Below, piece after piece: positions 57,862 through 64,000 of a stretch of DNA of 64,000 bases (positions are counted from its first letter, which is position 1; every line of letters begins with the position of its first letter). Position numbers and translations under genes: made by a program. This DNA is from JAEUKH01 sp964447205 (GTDB lineage Bacteria; Myxococcota_A; Polyangia; Polyangiales; Ga0077539), in the NCBI GenBank assembly GCA_964447205.1, contig CAYUSB010000024.1, forward strand, positions 58,446 to 122,445, read 5' to 3'. The notes below the pieces were generated by a model. It was given only the letters and a program-made list of their open reading frames with translations. It ran no database searches and was not told where the DNA came from.

Positions 57862-60120
57862 TCAACCCAGCTTCACACCCGCGCGTTCCAGGAGCCCCAG
57901 GGCCCCCGCCATGGCCAGGCTGTTGTTGGTGACGTGCATGGCCACGCTCGTCGTGATCCGCCCGCTCCGGGCCCACAGGAGGCCCGCCACCAGGCCCGCA
58001 GTCAGGGCCGGAGGCCATGCCTCGCCGCTGTGAAGCACCGCGAAGGTCAGGGCCGTCAGCACCAGGGCCCACCCGGCCCGCCGGGGACCCAGGTCGTACG
58101 GGAGGGCGGGCTGCAGCCACCCGCGGAAGAAGAGTTCCTCCGAGACCGGACCCACCACGGCGGCGCACACCACCAGGGCTAACCTCCCGAAGCCCGACCC
58201 GTGAGAGAGGGCCTCGGTCAAAGGCCCGCCCGAAGCCCGTCCCAGGTTCGCCGTGGCCCACCGGGCGTAGGTGATGGCCGCGGCGAAGTTGGCCGCCCCC
58301 ACCGCCACCCCCACCGCGAGGCTGCGCAGAAGGCCCCACCGCGGAGGACGGGCGTGGAGGCGCGTGGCCTGCAACCCCAGGGGGAGGGCCACCAGGGCGA
58401 AGGCCGCGTATCCCAGGGCCAGGGTGCCCGCGGGGGACAAGGGGTGCACGGCCTCGGCGAGCTGCATGGCCAGGAGCTGGGCCATCAGCCCCAGGCCGAA
58501 GGCCCGCAAGGCCGGCCAGGTGCGCCGGGTGGCCTCCGGATCGCCCGCCGGGTCGAGCAGAAACCGCAGTCGGGCCACCGCGGCCCGCTCCAGCGACCAG
58601 GCCGTAAGCCCCAACACAAACACCAGGGCCGACCACTGGGCCAGCGGGGTCGCCGACAGGAGAACCACCAGGGCGGCAGTCGGCAGGCTCGTCGCCAGCA
58701 CCGCCAGGAGGGCCCCCACCGACAGCCCCGTCAGTCGATCGGGGGCCGGGTCGATGAGCAGAAACACCGCGCTCGCCTGGAGCCACTGCCCCAGGGAGAT
58801 ACACACCCCGAGCCCCACCACCATGCGCACGTACCATCCGGGTTCGGGCCAGGTCGTCCCGAGGAGGGTCGCAAACACCCCGAAGGCCAGACCCACCGTC
58901 AACAGGGCGTGGGCCGCCGCCGCGGCGCGTACCGTGTCCGTGTGCCCGCGGCCCAGGGTCGTGGGGATCCACAAGACCCGACGCCAGCGGCGGGAGAGGG
59001 CCCCGGAGAGGGCCGTGCCGAGCACGACGAGGGCCCAGCCCGTGAGGCCCATCAGCACGAGGAGGGGCAGGTCGTGCCCCGTAGCGCCCCGCGACCCGTG
59101 GGCCAGGACGAAGAAGAAGCCCACAAACGCCGGGGTCGCCAGCGGCAGGTACGGGGCCTGACGGACCAGGGCCCGAAGCTCCACCCGCCACGGATCGACC
59201 CGGGCCTGCCACCGCCCCGGGCCCCCCGGGCCCCGCGGGGCGTCGAGGGACAGATCGCCCGGGACGTGCATCCGGCTCAGGATCACCGCGAGGCTCAGGC
59301 CACCCGGCAAGAGGACCAGCCCGAGGGCCCCGAGGGCCGCCCAGGGATTGCCCGGGTCGAGCATCCAGTGCACCCACGGCCGCAGGGGCAACCAGGTTGA
59401 CCACGCGGGCACGAAGGGGGTCACCGTCACGTGCCGGGCCACCCCCGCTCCGATGGGCCCGAGGGCGCTAAACCCGATCACCAGCCCGATCCCGACGATG
59501 GCCGCCACGGCCCGGACCCCATCGAGCCCGCGCCCCCCGAGCCGTCGGGTCGTGACCTCGTGCAGCCCGAGGGCCACGAGAGAGGCCACGAGGTTGAGCC
59601 CCAGGGTGCTCACCACCGTCAACGCCACGGCCGGTCCCGGGTTGTTGGTATGCCGGGCCAGCCCCCACACCGCCGGAACCCACACCAGCAGCACAAACCC
59701 CACCGCGGCCACGCTCCCGCGCCCGAGCTCGATCACGAGGCGGGCCCCGGGGGCGATCGGGAGGGCCCGGAGGAGAGGCATGTCGAACAGGCCCCGCGAT
59801 CCGCGCCCCGGGATCACCCGCGAGAACTTCAACACCGTGATGGCCAGGGCCAGCTCGGTCAGCCACAAGGACGCGTAGTGATGCCCCTTGGGCACCGTGG
59901 CCGCCCGCAGGACCACCCGCATCCCGTCGGTGGCCCGCGACCCGAACCGCGCCAGCTCCACCAACAAAAACGCGAACAACAACGGGAACGCCACCAGGGC
60001 CCCGCGGCCCTGCCGACGCCGCAGCGAGTTGGCCACCCCACGCAGCAGCATCCACCCCACGGCCCAGGCCTGGGACCACACCCCGGGCTCGCCCCCGCCC
60101 TCGTCGCCCGCGGCCCTCAC
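57862..60120 (-). CDS. ABC permease fused to CPBP (Rce1-like) intramembrane protease
   Basis: The 752-residue membrane protein has about 18 hydrophobic segments. The first roughly 530 residues read as an ABC-2-like permease (LLVELARFGSR..., with several paired helices). The last 200 are a CPBP/ABI domain with the catalytic motifs: EELFFRGW (Glu661, Glu662, Arg666), FAVLHSGE (His697) and HVTNNSLA (His729). The CPBP family includes CAAX prenyl proteases and bacteriocin-immunity proteins. The GTG start overlaps the ATPase stop (GTGA). No break separates the two halves in the frame. Confidence 0.82.
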   Translation of the reverse strand: MRAAGDEGGGEPGVWSQAWAVGWMLLRGVANSLRRRQGRGALVAFPLLFAFLLVELARFGSRATDGMRVVLRAATVPKGHHYASLWLTELALAITVLKFSRVIPGRGSRGLFDMPLLRALPIAPGARLVIELGRGSVAAVGFVLLVWVPAVWGLARHTNNPGPAVALTVVSTLGLNLVASLVALGLHEVTTRRLGGRGLDGVRAVAAIVGIGLVIGFSALGPIGAGVARHVTVTPFVPAWSTWLPLRPWVHWMLDPGNPWAALGALGLVLLPGGLSLAVILSRMHVPGDLSLDAPRGPGGPGRWQARVDPWRVELRALVRQAPYLPLATPAFVGFFFVLAHGSRGATGHDLPLLVLMGLTGWALVVLGTALSGALSRRWRRVLWIPTTLGRGHTDTVRAAAAAHALLTVGLAFGVFATLLGTTWPEPGWYVRMVVGLGVCISLGQWLQASAVFLLIDPAPDRLTGLSVGALLAVLATSLPTAALVVLLSATPLAQWSALVFVLGLTAWSLERAAVARLRFLLDPAGDPEATRRTWPALRAFGLGLMAQLLAMQLAEAVHPLSPAGTLALGYAAFALVALPLGLQATRLHARPPRWGLLRSLAVGVAVGAANFAAAITYARWATANLGRASGGPLTEALSHGSGFGRLALVVCAAVVGPVSEELFFRGWLQPALPYDLGPRRAGWALVLTALTFAVLHSGEAWPPALTAGLVAGLLWARSGRITTSVAMHVTNNSLAMAGALGLLERAGVKLG

Positions 60121-60869
60121 CCGGCGGGAGCCCGCTCGGACGGAGCTGTAAGCGCCAGGAAGGCCTCCTCCAGGCTCGCGGCCCCCCCCGCCGCGGCGCA
60201 GATGGCCTCGGCGTCGCCGACGGCCCGCAGGCGCCCCCGCACGATCACCCCGAGGCGGTGACACACCCGCTGGGCCACATCGAGGAGGTGGGTCGACAAG
60301 ACCACCGTGACCCCCCGGGTCGCCTCCTCCACCAGCAGCGCCCGAACCTCCCGGGCCACCACGGGGTCGAGGCCGTTGGTGGGTTCGTCAAGGAGGAGGA
60401 CTTCGGGCCCGTGGGCCAGGGCCGTCAGGAGGCACAACTTCTTGCGCATCCCCATGGAGTAGCCCGCCACGAGGTCGTCGAAGACCTCGTCGAACCCGAG
60501 GCGCTCGGCGTGGGCCTCCACGGTGCGCCACCGGGCGGGCTGGTCGCACCCGCGTACGGACAGCACAAACGACAGGAGCTCGCGGCCCGTGAGGTTGTCG
60601 AAGAGCACCGGCTCCTCGGGCATGTGGCCGACCCGGGCCATCACCGCCCGGTGATCGGCCAGCACGTCAAGGCCGCACACCAGGGCCCGCCCCGCCGTCG
60701 GGCGGAGAAACCCCATCCAGAGGTTGAGGGTGGTGCTCTTGCCCGCCCCGTTGGGGCCGAGGAGCCCGAAGATCTCGCCGCGGGGCAAGACCAGGTCGAG
60801 CCCGTCGAGCGCGAGACGGTCGCCAAAGCGCTTCGTCAGCCCCTCGGCGACCACCGCGGCGTCGACCAT
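60117..60869 (-). CDS. ABC transporter ATP-binding protein
   Basis: The 250-residue ATPase has Walker A (GPNGAGKST), the signature YSMGMRKKL, Walker B (EVLLLDEPTNG) and the H-loop STHLLD. It is of the CcmA/NatA-like subfamily that pairs with ABC-2 permeases for export. Coupling to the fused permease-CPBP gene by GTGA indicates one complex. The substrate is unknown; lipids, peptides or drug-like molecules are all possible. Confidence 0.93.
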   Translation of the reverse strand: MVDAAVVAEGLTKRFGDRLALDGLDLVLPRGEIFGLLGPNGAGKSTTLNLWMGFLRPTAGRALVCGLDVLADHRAVMARVGHMPEEPVLFDNLTGRELLSFVLSVRGCDQPARWRTVEAHAERLGFDEVFDDLVAGYSMGMRKKLCLLTALAHGPEVLLLDEPTNGLDPVVAREVRALLVEEATRGVTVVLSTHLLDVAQRVCHRLGVIVRGRLRAVGDAEAICAAAGGAASLEEAFLALTAPSERAPAG

Positions 60870-60876
60870 CGACGGC

Positions 60877-61200
60877 CTACTGGGCGACCTGCGCGGGAGG
60901 GCCGCCGTCAGGGTCGGCCTGCGACGGACTCGAGGGCCGAGGCCCGTCCTGCCCGTACGCCTGGGGCCGCGGAGGGCCGCCGTAACACGCCGCCAGCGAC
61001 AGGCTCGCCGCCACCGTGGCCGCCAACACCAGGGCCGCTCGACCCCGAGACAGACCCCGCGGGGCCCCCGGGTCGGCGTCGTACACCGAGGCCCCCGCCC
61101 CCTCAACCACCGCCCCGCAGAAGGGGCACGGCCCCTCCCCCACCCGCACATGCCTCGCACATCCCCCGCAGGGAACCATCACACGTTCGTGCATTGTCAT
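60877..61200 (-). CDS. Small zinc-ribbon and lipoprotein-like protein
   Basis: The 107-residue protein has an N-terminal zinc ribbon (CGGCARHVRVGEGPCPFC) followed by a hydrophobic helix (LVLAATVAASLSLAAC) and a Pro/Gln-rich tail. This layout, cytosolic zinc ribbon plus one membrane anchor, is frequent in myxobacteria. It may contact the ABC complex, being 7 bases upstream of the ATPase start. The start ATG at 61200 (AGGAG close by) competes with 61194. Confidence 0.65.
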   Translation of the reverse strand: MTMHERVMVPCGGCARHVRVGEGPCPFCGAVVEGAGASVYDADPGAPRGLSRGRAALVLAATVAASLSLAACYGGPPRPQAYGQDGPRPSSPSQADPDGGPPAQVAQ

Positions 61201-61276
61201 CGTCTCCTGGGGCCACACTACGGCGCTGTCTGCCGCGACCTTACACCACCCCTCTGACCGGGCGAAACCCTCCGCC

Positions 61277-62200
61277 TCACGCGCAGAGCCCGCCCTGACA
61301 GCTCGCCCCGGCGCAGCAGTCGCGGACCGACGTGCAGGCCTCGCCGCGCCCCCGACACGCGCAGCGGCCGTTGCGGCAGGTCATGGCCCCGCAGCACTGA
61401 TCGTCGGCCGTGCAGCTCCCCGGAGCCTCGCGGCAGCACATCGCGACCGCCGGGGTCGGTCGGCACGACAGCCCGTCGCAGCACTCCCGCGCCAGAAGAC
61501 ACAAACCCGTGGCCGCACGACAGGTGTTGGCCGGCCGGGCGCACATCCGCGCCCCGTTGCAGAGGAGGCCGGCTCCGCAGGGGGTTCCGGAGGGGCAGCA
61601 GGGTTGGGTCTCGAGGCCGCAGGGGATGGGGGCGCAGGCTCCCGCGGCGCAGCGTAACCCCGCCGGGCACCCGAGCCCGCAGCGCCCGCAGTGCCGCGGG
61701 TCGACGGCCAGATCAACGCAGGCCCCCGCGCAGCACGAGGCTCCCGCCCCCGTGCAGGTCGCGCCCGGGCAGCACGCCTGACCGACGGCCCCGCACGGTC
61801 CGGTGGCCAGCTCGCAACGCCCTGCCGTGCAGGCGAGGCCGGGCATGCAGGCGTTCTCCGCGGGGCAGCAGGGCTGGGCCTGGGCCCCGCATCCGGCCGA
61901 GGGCTGACAGCGCAGGGCCACGCAGGCGAAGCCCGCCGCGCAGGCCACCCCGTCGCAGCAGGGCTGGTCGCGTTCGCCGCACCCGGAGGTCACGGCGCAC
62001 ACCCCGGCCAGACAGGTCAGGCCCCCGACGCAGGCCCCGCCGACGCAACACGCCTGGCCCCGGGTCCCGCACAGAAACTCCGGGACATCCACCACCGGAA
62101 CATCAAAGAACCCCGCATCCCCCGTCAGGGGTGACGACCGCGGGTCGAGGCGCCCCTCGGCGCACCCCAGGAGGAAGAGGGCGACCGCCAGACGGCCCAT
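61277..62200 (-). CDS. Cys-rich lipoprotein with repeated disulfide modules
   Basis: The 307-residue lipoprotein has a signal ending in FLLG-C (lipobox). After a short acidic linker comes an array of Cys-rich modules of the pattern GxxxQxCCxxxxCxxGLxCxxGxC, at least seven copies, with about 55 Cys in all. It must be exported and oxidised to fold. Such lipoproteins are common in Myxococcota but their role is unknown. Confidence 0.8.
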   Translation of the reverse strand: MGRLAVALFLLGCAEGRLDPRSSPLTGDAGFFDVPVVDVPEFLCGTRGQACCVGGACVGGLTCLAGVCAVTSGCGERDQPCCDGVACAAGFACVALRCQPSAGCGAQAQPCCPAENACMPGLACTAGRCELATGPCGAVGQACCPGATCTGAGASCCAGACVDLAVDPRHCGRCGLGCPAGLRCAAGACAPIPCGLETQPCCPSGTPCGAGLLCNGARMCARPANTCRAATGLCLLARECCDGLSCRPTPAVAMCCREAPGSCTADDQCCGAMTCRNGRCACRGRGEACTSVRDCCAGASCQGGLCA

Positions 62201-62378
62201 CCCAGGCTTGCGAGGGATCAACACGACACCAATGGGGGATGTAGGCTACGGGTTCTGGGGGCGTCAATCGCGGTATCGCCCGGCAGGGAGGTTGCTGTAT
62301 GCTCCCGCCCCATCGCAACGCCGGGGAGGCGGGTCTTGCCCCTCCGGTTCTGGCCGTCGTCGGGAGCACGTGGTGACC

Positions 62379-63272
62379 ATGAAGATCGTCCGGTTGGGTT
62401 CAGTTCTTGGGGTGGTGAGTGGTCTGGTGGCCTGCGCAGATCAGCCCATCCCTCCGACAGTGTACACCGCGGCCCAACTCAACAGCGTGACAGGGCCCAG
62501 CCTGGAGGACGACGACTTCGGCCCCCCGATGGCCCCTCCGCGCCGGTATGTCCCCCGGCCTACCCCGCCGCCTCCGCCCCCGCAGGCCCGGGTGCGGGTC
62601 CTGCACGTCAACACCGACCGGGCCAACGCCACCGTCGACGTGTACCTCGGCGACACCGCCACCCCCGTGGCCAGCGCCCTCGCGTACAAATCCCTCGTCG
62701 GTCCGGTCAGCGTCCCCCCGGGCGAACACGCCGTGGCCGTTCGGCCCGCGGGGGCGGCCACCACGGCGGCCCCGGTCGTCCAGGGTCGCACCCCTGCCCT
62801 CGACGGCGGGGCCCAGTACACCACCGTCGCCTACGGCGGGCCAGGGCTCGGCGGACGGCTCGCCTTCAGCCAGGACGAGACCGAGGCCCCCGAGGCGGGC
62901 AACAGCCGGGTGCGGTTCTTCCATGCCCTGACGGGCCTGCTCGCGGTGGACGTTTGCACCGTGGCCGCGGCCGGACGCCCGGTGGCCCCTGTGTTCGCCG
63001 GCGTCGCGTACGGCTCGTTCGGGGCATACACCACCGTGCCCGCGGGGGGCCCCGTGACCCTCCAGGTGCGGGCCCGGCTCACGCCCAACCTCCGGCCCTG
63101 CGCGGGGCCTCTGCGCGGGACGGTGGCGGTGACGGTTCCGGACGGGGCGGTGCTGACGGTGGTGGCCGTGGGACGCACCACGGGGCCCGCGCCCGCCACC
63201 CGCGAGCTCCTGGTGTGCACCGACCGCGTGCCCGAGGGGCCGCCGAGCTGCACCGCGGTGCCCATTCGCTGA
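62379..63272 (+). CDS. DUF4397-domain lipoprotein
   Basis: The 297-residue protein has a signal and lipobox (SGLVA-C), a Pro-rich linker (PRPTPPPPPPQ) and two DUF4397-like beta domains: VRVLHVNTDRANATVDVYLGDT...VSVPPGEHAVAVRP and VRFFHALTGLLAVDVCTV.... The domain is often found on cell-surface lipoproteins of unknown role. The ATG at 62379 lacks a close ribosome site. Confidence 0.8.
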   Translation: MKIVRLGSVLGVVSGLVACADQPIPPTVYTAAQLNSVTGPSLEDDDFGPPMAPPRRYVPRPTPPPPPPQARVRVLHVNTDRANATVDVYLGDTATPVASALAYKSLVGPVSVPPGEHAVAVRPAGAATTAAPVVQGRTPALDGGAQYTTVAYGGPGLGGRLAFSQDETEAPEAGNSRVRFFHALTGLLAVDVCTVAAAGRPVAPVFAGVAYGSFGAYTTVPAGGPVTLQVRARLTPNLRPCAGPLRGTVAVTVPDGAVLTVVAVGRTTGPAPATRELLVCTDRVPEGPPSCTAVPIR

Positions 63273-63320
63273 TGCGGTGGGGGCCGGAGGGGCCTCAGGT
63301 ACTTCGGAGCCTTTCCCTCT

Positions 63321-63425
63321 CCCCCATTGATTCTCTCGATACGCGGCTCCCCTCTCCCGTGGAGAGGGGACTTTGGTGACGCGCGAACCGCAAAGGGAGA
63401 GGAAACGTCTCCCACGTACCTCCCC
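63321..63425. repeat. Truncated copy of the ~500-bp inverted-repeat family
   Basis: The stretch contains ATTCTCTCGATACG-CGGCTCCCCTCTCCC, a hairpin CCCCTCT-N5-AGAGGGG, and GCGCGAACCGCAAAGGGAGAGG. These match arm and loop parts of the 15761-16257 element, in reverse order of one arm. It ends about 40 bases before a PIN-like gene. Confidence 0.6.
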
Positions 63426-63467
63426 CGCCCCACGCGCAAACGGCCGCCCGTCGTCGCGCTCAACAGG

Positions 63468-63923
63468 TCATGGCAGTCCGAGGTAGCCGCGCGCGTTGCT
63501 CAGGTTCGGCAGGAGCTTGACGTCACGGGCGCCGAGCTCCGCCGTGAGAGAAGGCTCCTTCAGATCGAAGTCTTCAGTGTTCGAGCTCACGAACCCGAGC
63601 GCCTCGGTCATTCCTCGACCGCGGAGGTGCGAGGCGAGGGCGAGGTAGTGCTCGAACATCTCGCAGTCCTTGCGAGACTCTTTCTTGTGGGCCGGGGGTC
63701 GCTTCGCGATCGATCGAGTTCGGGCCTGCGTCAGACAGTGCGGGTCGTCGTCCGTGAGGCCCACGCACGCATCAAGCAGCTCCGTCGCACGCGCTCTCAG
63801 CTCGTCGGGGAGTCTCGTGTCAATGGCCAACTGAAACTGGGTCTTCCGCACTTTGTGTGGAGGTGGTTGCGCCCCGCCGTGCGCGCCACAACTTGGGCAT
63901 CCGAGCCACCCCGCGCAACCCAT
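63468..63923 (-). CDS. PIN-like (DUF4935-type) domain protein, N-terminally truncated
   Basis: The 151-residue product matches the C-terminal half of PIN-like DUF4935 proteins: RTRSIAKRPPAHKKESRKDCEMFEHYLALASHLRGRGMTEALGFVSSNTEDFD and DVKLLPNLSNARGYLGL. The N-terminal part that carries the first catalytic Asp is missing, and a stop codon lies two codons upstream of the ATG. The first 25 residues (MGCAGWLGCPSCGAHGG) look like fused unrelated sequence. It is probably an inactive remnant of a toxin or RNase. It sits next to a truncated repeat element. Confidence 0.55.
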   Translation of the reverse strand: MGCAGWLGCPSCGAHGGAQPPPHKVRKTQFQLAIDTRLPDELRARATELLDACVGLTDDDPHCLTQARTRSIAKRPPAHKKESRKDCEMFEHYLALASHLRGRGMTEALGFVSSNTEDFDLKEPSLTAELGARDVKLLPNLSNARGYLGLP

Positions 63924-64000
63924 GTCCTATCCGGGGCCTCCCCGAGACCGATGCCCGATCCTCTCGCCACCCCCCTCGCGATTCTCTCTGCGCTTCATGG

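Overview
The window looks like a chromosomal segment of a very GC-rich myxobacterium (Myxococcota, probably Polyangia or a Sandaracinus-like lineage). The grounds are an overall composition near 70% GC with strong third-position GC, a MYXO-CTERM-type sorting tail, many lipoproteins with Pro-rich or Cys-rich linkers, a CarH-type B12 photoreceptor beside carotenoid genes, and bacterial versions of proteins best known from eukaryotes (a PARP and a caspase-like peptidase). This placement is inferred from gene content, not from a database comparison.

Layout. 0-10.4 kb holds envelope proteins (a Gly-rich protein, a PPC-like lipoprotein, a thrombospondin-type-3/MYXO-CTERM protein, an outer-membrane lipoprotein), a PARP1-like ADP-ribosyltransferase, an MFS carrier and a CorA-like channel. 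10.4-15.8 kb has housekeeping genes (ferredoxin, rimO, yajQ, a LON-domain protein, folE, an Fe-S repair protein). 15.8-16.7 kb is a roughly 500-bp inverted-repeat element next to an orphan antitoxin. 16.9-23.6 kb has poorly characterised genes, a LuxR regulator and a metallophosphoesterase. 23.7-27.3 kb is a translationally coupled aminotransferase-LuxE-LuxC cassette. 27.3-39.6 kb is one minus-strand ribosomal run from rplV to rplQ (spc and alpha operons plus the tail of S10); rpsJ to rpsS are absent. A tRNA-Leu(CAA) follows.

40.7-53.7 kb is carotenoid-rich in two blocks. carH is divergent from crtI-crtB-cruA-like-acyltransferase; further on, crtD-crtC-glycosyltransferase is read on the minus strand. 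Together they would give a cyclised, C-1-hydroxylated, desaturated, glycosylated and acylated carotenoid, the same enzyme set as in green sulfur bacteria. Between the blocks lie two Hsp20 genes, a DUF808 membrane protein and a rearranged patch with a LysR fragment, a SMI1/KNR4-like gene and a Uma2-type nuclease. 53.8-55 kb holds a RecT-like gene and an XRE regulator, then an Amt ammonium transporter, a secreted caspase-like peptidase, an ABC ATPase with a permease-CPBP protease fusion, Cys-rich and DUF4397 lipoproteins and a PIN-like fragment.

Non-coding highlights. (i) The PARP and RecT-like genes share an almost identical two-part promoter signature at the same distances from their start codons, suggesting a small regulon, possibly for DNA damage. 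(ii) Several convergent gene pairs end inside perfect inverted repeats that contain their stop codons. (iii) Two related elements of about 165 bp and a second family of about 500 bp behave like small inverted-repeat elements, one beside an orphan antitoxin and another beside a truncated PIN-like gene.
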